Assembly (NCBI GenBank): GCA_036245805.1
Contig: BTRK01000004.1
Location: forward strand, 9,672,001-9,736,000
Direction of reading: 5' to 3'
Length of the DNA: 64,000 nucleotides
Origin: Pristionchus mayeri
Taxonomy: Eukaryota > Nematoda > Chromadorea > Rhabditida > Neodiplogasteridae
A program made the position numbers and the translations under genes. The notes beneath the pieces are model-generated. The model made no database searches. It was not told the origin of the DNA and saw only the letters and a program-made list of their open reading frames with translations. Within the stretch, counting starts at the first letter, position 1. Every line of letters starts with the position of its first letter. This document shows positions 49,201 to 59,489 of the stretch, one piece after another.

Positions 49201-52200
49201 TCGGCGGGCACGACCGATTCAGCGGAGGCCGAGGCCGAACCTGCAGCAGAGGATTCAACATTGATTACGTAAAATTAACAGCGACTCCGTCCCAAAAATG
49301 ACATGAGGTTGTCAAAAGTTCAAAGCAAGTTGATGAAATTGCTTTGAAACTGCAGCAGAAAGCCTTGATTTCGCGACTTGGAGAGTATGACATCAATACT
49401 ACATTTCGAAATTCTGGAAGTTGCCTCTTCTGGCTACATTAATGAGCGTGGAACATGAAGAGTTACTCTACTCCCTACATTGATAAATCCCTCCTAAACT
49501 CCCGACCTAAACTGCAGGCGATCGATCATACGCAAAGGGTTGGGTAGGTAAAAGTTAACAAAAAGGCCCTTCCTCTGAAGGACTATCCTTGAGCTCATCG
49601 TTAGAACTAAGCAAACTATCGCTGCGCCCAAATCGTTTCGCTAAAGTCAACGCGATACGCTCGCGTTTACTGCCGTTTTCCTATGAAAACATGTGGCCGA
49701 GGTCACTTCTAAGGGAGGCAAAGGGTGTACATTTGGAGGAATAGTAGAGGGGAGGATGGAGAAGGAGTTTACGGCTCTAGCAGGGCGTGGAAGAGGAGGG
49801 GATGGTAATGCAAGCGCGAGTTGAATTGAATGGGAGCGACTGGAAAGTGGCTGTAAAGGGACCGTGTTCGCCCCTTGGCGGCTCGTTTCGGAGGAGGGAG
49901 AGAGAGAAGTCAGGAAAGTGTCGAGAGGAGGAGGAGGAAAGTGCGGGAAGATTGAGAAAGGGAGGGGAACGGCTTCAGCGCTCAATATCAATTTCCGCTC
50001 CCAGCCCGCCAATATCGTGTGAAAAAAGGAACTCTTGCTCTGAGATAAAAGTGAATCGATCACCACATCTGTATCTATTTTCTCGCAAAATTCAGCTTTT
50101 TTTCTTGATAAACCCCCTTGACGTTCGCATTAATTTTCGAAATGAGCGAAGAAGCCTTACGTAGGCGTTGCCATTCTCTGAGCTCATCGAGGTGATGAAG
50201 TTGAGTGATGGATTCGGGTAGGAGTTGGTGAAGGAGTTGTTGGCAGGATCATCCTCGGGCGCGTACGGCCGACGAGAGGGAATCACCTGAAGAGTCAGCC
50301 CTCGCTGATAAGCGGGAATTTTAATTGGTTTTTTTAGTTTGTTTTCAGTTTGTAGGATGATTAGTCATACTCTCAGATATCCTTAGTTTCAAATAATGTG
50401 CGTACTTTTCTCACTCAGCTGTCGCATTATGCGTATTTGAAAGCACTGGGCGGGTGATACCCAAAAATAATACCCTTATGCAGTGTTTTCGCAGTCAATC
50501 CCCACTCGCAAAAATATACAGCGAAAATGCATAGGAAGGATTCTATTTTTGGTTATCATACGACGGTGATCATCAGACCTTGTGCACAATCTGTTTATGG
50601 TTACTATCGACCGATTTCCGAAATTTCTTACACACATAAATGAAAACAAACGAAAACACTGCATAAGGGCGTTATTTTTGGTTATCACCTGCCGTTGATT
50701 ATCCGACTTAACGCCTTCAAATACGCATTGTTCGTTAATATAAATAAAATTGTGAAATCACAATTCGACCTTTTCTTTTTTATCTATTTCTAATGTTTCT
50801 TACACACATTGTACAAATGAAATAAAGATGAAGAGCTCACCATCATCGTTGTGTGCGTCCGCGGGTACGGGTAGTTGAAGGAGTCGAGCGATGTCGCGGA
50901 ATCATTGCGAGCGTCGTTACGAGCGCTTCTGAAGTCAATTCGTCAACGGGTGCGCGAATTGAATTATCTCGCTTTCTCATATTCTTTTTTTTCTACATGA
51001 TGTTTACTAGCAAACCTCTGTCAAATAAACAGAGTTAGACTTCTGAACAATCTCATCGGAGGCTTTGAAGATCGTTGTTTTGGCAACGCTTGGGAAAGCA
51101 CACGTCATTTACAGGAAATATTGTAGTCTCAAAACAACCGGCGCAATCACCTCTTCTTGCTGCGCTTTTTGTGCCTGAAGAACCAGGCAAAGAGCGAGCT
51201 CTGCATCAGCCGACGATGACCATTCGGTGCTATCGAGCACAAGTTCTATTAGCGGAATCAGCGGGATATTCGCGGAACGAAAAATGGTAGTAGTGGGGAA
51301 GAAGGTGAGAGCGAGAGATTACAGCCTTCGATTTAGCGAATGCGGTCTGGGGTTGCCTCACGACAGAAGGAAAGGGGAGAGGAGGAGAAGTGATGAAAGT
51401 GGTGGGGGCGACTTTTGGATACGAGATGGAGAGGGGAGTAAGGTGAGGGAAGGAAGTGGAGGAAGATGGAGAGGGTCAGCTGGACAGGGCATACGAATCA
51501 AGCATACAAGGGGACTACTCTAGGAATGTGTTGGGGAATGAGTAAGGCGAGTAATCTAGTGAATGAGCAAGAACAAAATGCGGAAAAATCGTTGCTTTCG
51601 ACATGGTCAGCACTTGTAGTTGGGAAAGCGGAGAGACAGCACTAGAAAGGGAGAGAGGAAGCAGCAATAGTAGAGATGCTTTCATACGCAAAGTAAACAC
51701 GAGCCTCTAGATACGGACTGAGAGCCGGAGAGAGGGAGAGCGAGGGGATATCGAGTGACTATTAACGTATAAAGCCGAAGAACGATGCCTACTGTTTTCC
51801 GCCAGGCATCTTCCCTTCTCTTAGCGATTCAGCAGCTCATCTGAATGACATAGAGAGAGACCAGAGACTCTTCTCACAACCGATTCCGGGCCGATTCAAT
51901 GATAAATTCTCGCTGCCCTCTCCCCAGAGACCCGCGACCCAGAAGGCAAGTGACATTTTTGCGCCGATCACAATATAAATGGGCCTGAGGAGTCAAACAT
52001 TTCGCTTCTCAGTGGATTTCGAAACCGAACGAGCAATGCGGGAAAGCGCGCGCGGGATCTGAAGCCAAAATGCATTTTCAATGCGCGCGAAGTCGATTTG
52101 GAAACGCCTCAATGCATTTCGCGAATGGCTCAGGCTTCGCTAGACTTCATCCTGTGTCTCAGCGTGTATCTTTCTCTGGTTTCTTCCCTCTCCATTCCAC

Positions 52201-53516
52201 CTCAGTTCCTGCCTGCGGCTTGCTCATTACGATGCGTCCTCCGCTCCACCAATCTAGCACACATTCCCCGGAATATATTATGAGTGGACCCAATGAATAC
52301 TCAACTGCCCTCCCTCCTTCTGAACCCATTCTTACTCACTCTTCTCCCCTCGCTGCCCCCCATAGACAATAGCGCAGCGGGGGAGGAGGTGGAGAGAGCG
52401 GGGGGCAATGAAAGACAAAGCGACTACCTAGACGGGAAACGAGTGGCGGAGATGAGGCAATCAAGGCCCAACGCAATTCTCGGGCAAACGACAATTGCGG
52501 AAACTTTGAGGTTCGAGAGCGAAAACACAGTAACGAGAGGAGCAAGGAGACAGGGTTAGATGGAGAACGAACAGAAGAAGAAAAAGAAAGAGGAGAGGGT
52601 GACAGGCAGTCGACTGACACTAGCAGATTCTGTCGACGAGTCGCCCCAATTGAAAATGGATTAGGCGCGCGAGAAGCAACTGGCTTAGGAAACACACGAG
52701 GCGAGAGCAGCGCGCGCGCGTTCAATCAAGTTCCCCCGAGTCGTATCCCCGCTATTTTTCGCTGAACGCTCCACTCCTCACTCGTAATCCTCCCTCACGG
52801 AGACCCTCAACAAGAATATGATCGATGCGCGTGGCAAATTGTGACCTGTCACGGGGATTACTGAGAAACGCAAGCAAAAGCGGCCGAAAATAGCAGCAAA
52901 TTCGAGGAGAAATTCAATATGGAGGTTGAAGTGGGTGAAGAAAGCCTGACTGGGACTTCTAGAGAGTCAATAGCCTTCGGCGGCTTTTGCGCGCGCGCCT
53001 TTCAGCGGCAATGCAATGCCCCCCTCCCCCTCCCTTTCTTCTACTCGTTGCATGTCAGTTATTTTAGCTGCGCTAAGGAGAGTCATTTTATCGCCCCAGG
53101 GGAGCGATTCGTTGCGGGAAAAACGACGACGGGGGGGGGGAGTTCCGAGAACGCCAGATGAGAAGTTTTATGAATCGATCGGCTGGCTTTCATGATGCGA
53201 CACCACGGCTTCTTATTTCGAGGCACTGATAATTCAATACAAGGACCGATGCAACCATCACTTCCGACCGTTTGGGAATATTTTCATTAATTTCCTTCCC
53301 TCGTCCTCGGCAATCGTCTTACTTATTATTTCACTATTTCATTCAAATTATTATCTCGCGATTGGCCCAGTGATTGTGGGAATGAGGAAACGGTTCTCGG
53401 TTTTTGACCAATATTCATTAGTGCCTAAAGCTCAATGCTCAGATAACACAAGCGTAGTAAGACGAGCAAGCTCACTTGTTCATTCTGAGGAATCCGTGCG
53501 ACTCGCCGCCTCCCAT
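34109..53516 (-). CDS. Predicted N-myristoylated, disordered scaffold with C-terminal coiled coil, about 856 aa
   Basis: Exons: 53516-53476, 51174-51151, 50928-50841, 50286-50161, 49240-49151, 47940-47818, 47718-47629, 46147-46041, 45346-45239, 45094-45029, 44834-44751, 44174-44066, 43990-43918, 43570-43462, 42806-42611, 42258-42170, 42117-42058, 41905-41768, 41615-41466, 41144-40963, 39967-39910, 39579-39481, 35994-35908, 35583-35535, 34943-34851, 34296-34237, 34180-34109. Phase joins cleanly except after 43570-43462 and after 41144-40963, where an exon may be missing. The N-terminus MGGGES fits an N-myristoylation signal (Gly2, Ser6). It is followed by KHKKRSKKR, so a lipid-plus-basic plasma-membrane anchor is inferred. 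Then come Ser/Pro-rich disorder, a QQQQQ tract, an acidic DDDDDD exon, a KEKEKEKEK exon and a His/Gln exon. The last 100 residues form a heptad-like coiled coil ending HSLKMPSAAVDS. The pattern recalls membrane-tethered neuronal or junction scaffolds, but I do not recognise the family. Exons 1 and 2 are the least certain. Confidence 0.72.
34398..34492. repeat. Short perfect-hairpin repeat, copy 2
   Basis: TTCAGTTTGCACGCTCTCTCG pairs almost perfectly with CGAGAGAGCGTGCAAACTGAA around GTCAGAGAGA. It lies in the intron between exons 34943-34851 and 34296-34237 of the coiled-coil gene. The outer arms are the same as in copy 1. Confidence 0.85.
34578..34615. repeat. (TTTACC)n hexamer run
   Basis: Five to six copies of TTTACC in an intron of the coiled-coil gene. 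The unit is not the nematode telomere repeat. Confidence 0.85.
37099..39363. repeat. 2.3-kb palindrome with 570-bp loop inside an intron
   Basis: GGGAACAATTTCCAACTTTT at 37099 pairs with AAAAGTTGGAAATTGTTCCC ending near 39363. The arms are about 840 bp and nearly identical, with one-to-one correspondence (positions summing to about 76461) until roughly 37945 and 38515. Between them lies a loop of about 570 bp without symmetry. The whole element sits in the intron between exons 39579-39481 and 35994-35908 of the coiled-coil gene. Its CCCGGCCCTACCGTATATCAG block near both ends matches the 4.3-kb palindrome at 10206. No transposase frame is seen. Confidence 0.9.
40219..40271. repeat. (CT)n microsatellite
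   Basis: About 26 CT repeats in an intron of the coiled-coil gene. They produce meaningless Arg-Glu or Leu-Ser repeats in several frames. Confidence 0.95.
41219..41322. repeat. Short perfect-hairpin repeat, copy 3
   Basis: GTTCGATAAACGGGC pairs with GCCCGTTTATCGGAC, then GTCTCTTCATTTCCCACACT with GTGTGAGAAATGAAGAGAC, around GCAACTCGACCGGCC. It lies in the intron between exons 41615-41466 and 41144-40963 of the coiled-coil gene. Confidence 0.85.
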
Positions 53517-54965
53517 GCGCTAGCTGGCGACCAAATCGATGATCATCTGCCTGGGAAATAAATTAAACTTATAAAAAGAGCAGAGGAAATACGAAATATA
53601 GAGATGGAAATCACTGATGGTGTTTTCTGTGATAAGCAAAGAAGCAGTGAAGACGTAGATAGGTGAGATAAGACGAACATACAAGCGAATAGAATGCGTC
53701 ATACAACATACAGTTTGAAAGAAGTAGAAAGAATAACGGCTCCAATCATTTCGAACTATACGAAACAGCCACAAAACACAGTTATTATGAAGAGTGCGAA
53801 GTAGGAGAAGTCACAATGCACTTCTGATTATTCAGCACGCAGTGCTCACGAAAAGGCGAGGAATGCTAAGAAGGAGGGGGCGCGCACGTAAGTAACATTA
53901 CTAGTACGGAGAGCAGGAGGAGAGTGAGGGAGAGGAGCGGCCCCCGAGAGTAAGCGCAAGCAGGAAATAGACTTGTGCGCGCAGAGAGCGGGTGAAATGC
54001 AGAGAGCGGCAGGGACGCAAAATGAGGTGGACAAGGGAAGGAGAGAGGTGGCGAGAAGAACGAGAACGATGATGGAATGCCTATTGCATTCTTGAAGGCT
54101 CACGCCTGATTGGGTAACTGAAAAGTGCCTTTTTCGGGTTTGTGATTCCAGTAGAGATCGAAAGTCGAGCAATGGAATTTTAATTCTACACATTCTCTAG
54201 ACCGATCGAGTGGCGATAAATTTTGGAAAATAGAGATGTAAATAATAAGGCAAATGTAGACGAATTTCTAGCTCTACTGGAAAGTGAAACCCGTAGTGAG
54301 CGGAAGGACTAGAGGGCAGCAGATCCCCCAATTTCCCACGATAGAAGTGAGGTGATATTAGTGGAATAGGAAACAGATTGGAGGGCTTTTGAAAAGCTGA
54401 GAATAGCTCGAGATGAACATATCACGTTTTATTGAGGTGAATGACGAATGTAGTGATTTTCATACTTTTTTCAAAGCTTGACCCGGATAAGAATTGCAAT
54501 GAATAGTGACCGATTTGAATCATGGAACGAATATAGTAGATGACCAAATACGAAGCTGCATTTCATAGTTTGGAGCGGAGGGATTAGTAGGGGGCTGAAG
54601 AAGGGCAGAGCAATGCGATTTGCGGGATTTGAGGGCCTTCTCTTCTACCGAATGTCGACGCACGACGCGCCCTATTGAATTAGGGTAGGGCAACTAGAGG
54701 AGACGGCGAAAGAGGTGTGAGAAAATGGCACTAGATAGGATGAGAACTTTGTGAAATGACGTCATAGTTATAGCTAGTGCCAGAAAAATGGAGGGAAAGA
54801 AGGTGTCGGGATGAAGGAGAAGGTTTGCAAACGGAAGGAGGACTCTCTTTCATTCTCCTTCCCTCTCGAAAGAGAGTGAGGACTTGAAAAGAGGGTGGTG
54901 GTTGGCCATAGGTAGAAGTCTTCGCGTATGACAGCGTGTGTTCTGCATGAAATACGCTGAAAGCA

Positions 54966-55002
<37 letters not shown>

Positions 55003-56775
55003 ATCTCTCCTCAAGAATGAGAGTGCGCGGCAGTTGAATCGGCTGATTGAATCCCTTCTTCTTCCTTCCCTCCCTCCCTCACTCTCTAATCTGGCTCCTT
55101 GAATCAAGAAGGACGCGCTTCTGCGCTCTCCTCCTCCCAATTAGGATGGTTGTGACAGCCGATAGAGAGGGATTTCTAGAGGACAGCAGGAGGTAGAGGG
55201 AGAGAGAGAGACAGCAAGAAATTGGAGATGAAAGCAGGCTAATGAGTGGTGGACTAGGGTAGTGAGGGAGGGAGGGAGAGAGACTCCCTTCTCGTCACAC
55301 CCGTATTTTCATGTGAAATGAGCATAATTTGTCGGGGCGTGTGAGCACTACATGATTGATTGAGCGAGCACGAGAGGTGTCAGAGTGCGAACACATGAAT
55401 GCCGGGCTATTCTAAGTGAAACTGAAGGACGTGAAGTGAGCCTGGTTAAGCAAGCGTGAAAAGTGTAAAGGTAAAGGTTCCTAGAAGGGGAGCACCAGTC
55501 CAGTGTCGAATAGATGCATATCGCTTATTCTCTGCCGTACTCGATTAGGTGGTACTTCGAGGCGAATGGTTGTGTCCTGGAGAAATACGATTCCCTCCGT
55601 ACTCCCTAACGGACACAGTCATGCCTATCCCTCCGTCTGCTCTCGCCCCTCTCATACACTCAACGACTCGGTAAACAAGCCCGAATGGCCGGTGAGATCA
55701 CTAGCCATGAGAATATCGCAAAATAAGCACACCCAAATGCGTCGATGAAGGGTAAAATGACGGGAAATTTGGAGGGGAATAATTCTACTGTTCTGTATAT
55801 CTTTTGCATTTGTACTTTCGTATTTTCTCCAACATTTGTTTAAAATCGACTACATTTAGACATTTAAAAAAATAAATCTAATGAAAGTTTGTATGAAATA
55901 GGCCCCTTGTCAACTTCAACAATCTTCTGTGAAGAAACACGCTTCATCCAAAAACGAAGTCTTCCGTCAAAAATCGGCCAACACACCTGTATTTCGTCTA
56001 TGTCAGCTGCTTGGGAATTATCGTTCTTTGCATCAGCACACTTTGTGAATTCTAGCACGAAATCACAAAAGTTCGTAATTCAATACTGTTATTTACTTCT
56101 TTTCTCTCTCACACACATACATATGTATTGAAATACGTATTTACATATTTATTGTCTAAATGATGAATAGCATTTCACAATATCAGCAGCGGTCATAACA
56201 ATTGAGCTTTTTATCACTAGTTATATTCAATTTTGTGTCGATGTCAGTCATAATTACGTTCACTACCAAGTAAGTAGGCAATCAGAACAACATTTGCCAG
56301 ATGTTTCAACTAGCCCGAATGAAGACATTTATCCAATCTAAATATCACATTCTGTATCACGCTTAGTATATTTTCCATATGCCAATTTTACTTGAAAATC
56401 TTACTATTTGAAGTATCCTTTTCAATTGCAACTTTTGTATGTAGAGTACTACCGATCTACTCTGACCTTGAAATAAACTAGCCCCGTCTAATACTCTGTC
56501 AAACAAGTTCTGCCAAGCTCAAGAATACGCCTGAAACAGATACCCTCCTTCAGACCTTATTTTGATCAAATCATAAGTTCAACAGACTATCCTTACCTCT
56601 AGTGAACAGCGCCATGATTATCATTGGTTAAAGACGAATGACTCATGCCCTTTAAGTGATTATTCCAATCGCTCAGATTAGTCCATTCGTGTGAAGCACT
56701 GCCATCTGCTCTCACACCACAAGATCATCTGCTCACAATCTAAGACTGGGCAGTAGCCACTTCCCTCGTCTTCGA
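53517..56775. other. Intergenic region upstream of the coiled-coil gene and the first chemoreceptor
   Basis: I see no supportable gene in these 3.2 kb. The left end should contain the promoter and 5' untranslated exons of the coiled-coil gene; a CAG acceptor stands 44 nt before its ATG. A TC run is at 54972-54997. A degraded piece of the short-hairpin repeat lies near 54190-54220 (CACATTCTCTAGACCGATCGAG). The block at about 55960-56060 is similar to 58740-58840, upstream of the chemoreceptor remnant, so the upstream region was duplicated together with that gene. Confidence 0.5.
54972..54997. repeat. (TC)n microsatellite
   Basis: A pure TC dinucleotide run of about 13 repeats. Confidence 0.9.
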
Positions 56776-58476
56776 ATGACGAACGAAATTTTCCTGCCCC
56801 TCACCATCGAGAATTCATTATTGCTCGGCGAACGAATAATCTTCGCCTACTCCTGCCTTCTTCACATCCCTGCACTCTATTGCCTGATCAGAGTGACTCC
56901 ACCACAGCAAACGACGATCAAGAGCTATCTTCTCCTCATCCAGGTTTTCTAATTTCGAAACGGTTACGCTAGTCAGGGAATTGTAGGCGAATGTCATCCT
57001 CACTGACGTCTTTTTGTGCCTGCTCTTCGAGCCGATTCCCATACTTCAAGTTTTCGCGGGATACTGTGTTGGAGTATTGTGCACCTTTCTACAACCAACC
57101 GTGGTCGTGGTAATAATGACTTCGTCGAGTAGAGTTTTTGAAAAATGTTCTGTTGTACCATTTTATATGAGAGCTCTTTGATTCGTCCATTAAGGGTATC
57201 TACGCGGCGCTGATAGGGTCTGGCGCAGCCTCTATCATGCTCTGCATTTTCCATCGACACCAAACTATCGTCATGCGAGGTCCTTGGGTCTTCAGCAAGG
57301 TGATCATGCCCACAATTCAATTGAATATCGGCAATTTCAGAAAACCCAATCGATTCTACATTGGATGATTTATCTCATGTGTACCATTCCATGTTTAGTT
57401 TGGTCCGCGTTTCCCTTCGACCGCACCTCATCGGAGAGACTGATTAATAATGTGTTGCAGCCATTTTGCCAGCATTGTTGCAGCCATTTTTATCTCATTT
57501 TATTGGATTTTTTATCATTAAAATAGTCTGGATATTTTAGACAACACCCGATGTGAAATGGATTAAGAATCGTGGCGGTTATTTCATGATGGAACGGTGG
57601 TGGTTCCCCGTAGGAGTTGTTGCCGCTCTTATCTTTGTATGTTAGCACTTCAAGTGCATCTCGGAATCAAATTTTCAGCTGCTCATTTGTTTCCCTGTGT
57701 TTGGTGTCTCTGGATTCTCGCACATGCTCGTCACTCTGCAGGGAGAGGTTGGTAGTGAAAAATTTGAATACCTAGCAGTAAGCCATTGGCAAATCGTGGG
57801 GAATTGGTGGATATTAATCTCCGGGTGTGAATTTAGTTTTCATGTTTAAGTTTCACAAATATCGACTTATTTTCTATTCCGAAAATAAAGTCCGAAAATA
57901 AAATGCGCTTCAAAATTAACTTTTCTTTGATCGGTAACCCAATCCGGCTTTGACCGCTCTCTTGAGCTTATCAATTATTAATTTCGATTATCGTAGCGAA
58001 AAAATAAATAGATTAAGGTTCCTAATTACTTGAACATTTATTTTCAGTGCGGGAGAAGTACAAAGCTAAAGCGACTGATAAAAATCTCGCTCATAAAGTT
58101 ATTTGTCCAAGTATGCTATATTTGAAGTATTAGAGTGCTCACGATTTTTTTTTGTATCAGATCATGGTGCCACTCATATTCATGGACATTCCTCTGATGA
58201 TGCTATTGGCTGAGATTCCGCTTCAAATCTTCAGTTTCGGTAAGACTCAAAACATCATCATAATTTTTTTGTGTTTTTTTTTCAGATTTTTGCTTGGTTA
58301 ACGTATTCATCTTGCCATTCCATCCCATTGTGCATAACGTAATCCTTTTATTGATTGTACCTGAGTATCGTGCCTATTTTTCGAACATATTTTGCTGTCG
58401 GAGTGGTAGGAAGTGTTTTAGCCGTACGCAAGTACAGCCATCGTATTCTGGTCAGACGGTTGTGAATGTTAAGTGA
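56776..58476 (+). CDS. Seven-transmembrane chemoreceptor, Sri/Srh-like (Str superfamily), 322 aa
   Basis: Nine exons, 56776-56943, 56987-57073, 57195-57299, 57341-57451, 57541-57636, 57679-57747, 58048-58110, 58161-58239 and 58286-58476, join in phase to 322 codons plus stop. Two introns are only 41 and 43 nt. The ATG at 56776 is supported by the matching start of the paralogous remnant at 58885. Landmarks: a first hydrophobic segment after SLLLGERII; TDVFLCLLFEPIPIL and AGYCVG in the second span; SIMLCIFHRHQTIV after the third, where HRHQ is typical of Sri-type receptors; a basic loop TKLKRLIKISLIKLFVQ before the sixth span; and HPIVHNVILLLIVPEYRAYF at the end of the seventh. The family senses chemicals in nematode sensory neurons; the ligand is unknown. 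Sri versus Srh is not certain. Confidence 0.88.
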
Positions 58477-58527
58477 AAAACGCATAGTATCGCATGCCTT
58501 CGCTCTCAAACTCAGAACGTTGGGAAA

Positions 58528-58628
58528 CTTCGATAAACGAGTTTTTGTCTCTTAATTTACCGCACTCTCACCACCGGAGTGGTGAGGAAGGGTGGGAAAT
58601 GAAGAGATGAAGGCCTGTTTATCGAACT
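58528..58628. repeat. Short hairpin repeat, copy 4
   Basis: CTTCGATAAACGAG pairs with CTGTTTATCGAACT, with an imperfect inner stem (CTCTTAATTTACCGCACTCT against GGGTGGGAAATGAAGAG). It lies between the end of the Sri/Srh-like gene and the paralogous remnant. Confidence 0.8.
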
Positions 58629-58884
58629 GTAAGGGAAACCCTCAGAGAAGGGATAAACCAGCCAGTATGAGAAATAGAGAAGTAGATACATTCAGAACAG
58701 CGAGAAAATCGGCTAGCAATTGAACTTCTGTTTTCACCTTTTCTTCTCTGTTTGCCAAACCACCTGCTTGGAAATTATTTTTCTTCGATTCAGCACATTT
58801 TGTCGAATCTGCGCAAAATCGACAACATTCAAAAGACAATTGGATGTTTTCTTTCTCTCTCTCTTCTCTACACCGGTTATAGTA

Positions 58885-59398
58885 ATGCCCCAGGGGGAAA
58901 TCTTCCTGCTCCTCGACGACGAGCAATCTCTACTTCTCGGCGAACGAATAGTGCTATTATTGTCCTCCGTGCTGAACATTGCTGCACTGCTTTGCTTGCT
59001 CAAAGCGACTCCACCCAGCATAAGGCAATCAAAGGGTACCTTCTCACCATTCAGGTTCGTTCTAGAGTTCGAGAAACGATACCACGATCTCTTCATTCTT
59101 TGCACTCTCTCGTCGATCGAGAGCGCGTGCAAAATGAAGAGACGAAGGCCCGAATTGCGAACTATAACGCAAACTCTTCACATTTTCTCGAGCGGCGAGA
59201 TAGTGCATAGGATGAGTAGAATTTTGTCGTCTTTTCCCACACTACAGCTTACTTTTCTGAAAGCATCACTGAAGGCGGCTTCACTCCGGCCGAAGATTGG
59301 ATGTGTCTGCTGTTCGAGCCTATTCCGATCTTCCAAGTGTTCTCTGGATACTGCGTCGGCATACTCTGCTCAATAGTCTCAATAGTCAATAGACAGTA
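58885..59398 (+). pseudogene. Broken paralogue of the Sri/Srh-like chemoreceptor
   Basis: The N-terminal part (MPQGEIFLLL, then SLLLGERIVLLL and LLKATPP) aligns with the start of the intact neighbour (EIFLPL, SLLLGERIIFAY, LIRVTPP). It then loses frame: the segment KAIKGYLLTIQ, equivalent to TTIKSYLLLIQ, lies in a different frame. A second block gives EDWMCLLFEPIPIFQVFSGYCVGIL, equivalent to the second span of the neighbour, in yet another frame and ending in a stop. A short hairpin repeat occupies the position of the first intron. Nothing corresponding to spans three to seven is present. This is a partial tandem duplicate that has decayed. Confidence 0.8.
59062..59168. repeat. Short hairpin repeat, copy 5
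   Basis: TAGAGTTCGAGAAACG pairs with the GAATTGCGAACTATAACGC side, and CTCTTCATTCTTTGCACTCT with the AGCGCGTGCAAAATGAAGAG side, around CGTCGATCG. It is inserted at the intron position of the chemoreceptor remnant. Confidence 0.85.
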
Positions 59399-59489
59399 GT
59401 CTTATTGAAAAAGTAGAAGTTCTTTTTTTGAAAATATCGTAGCCATAAAGTGAGATGTGTCTGCACAAACGTCTCCATTATACATTTAT

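Noticed and set aside
34109..53516. Leucine-zipper LZTS/TSC22-type identity for the coiled-coil gene
   Set aside because: The myristoylation signal and C-terminal coil are shared in style, but no sequence signature of either family is present.
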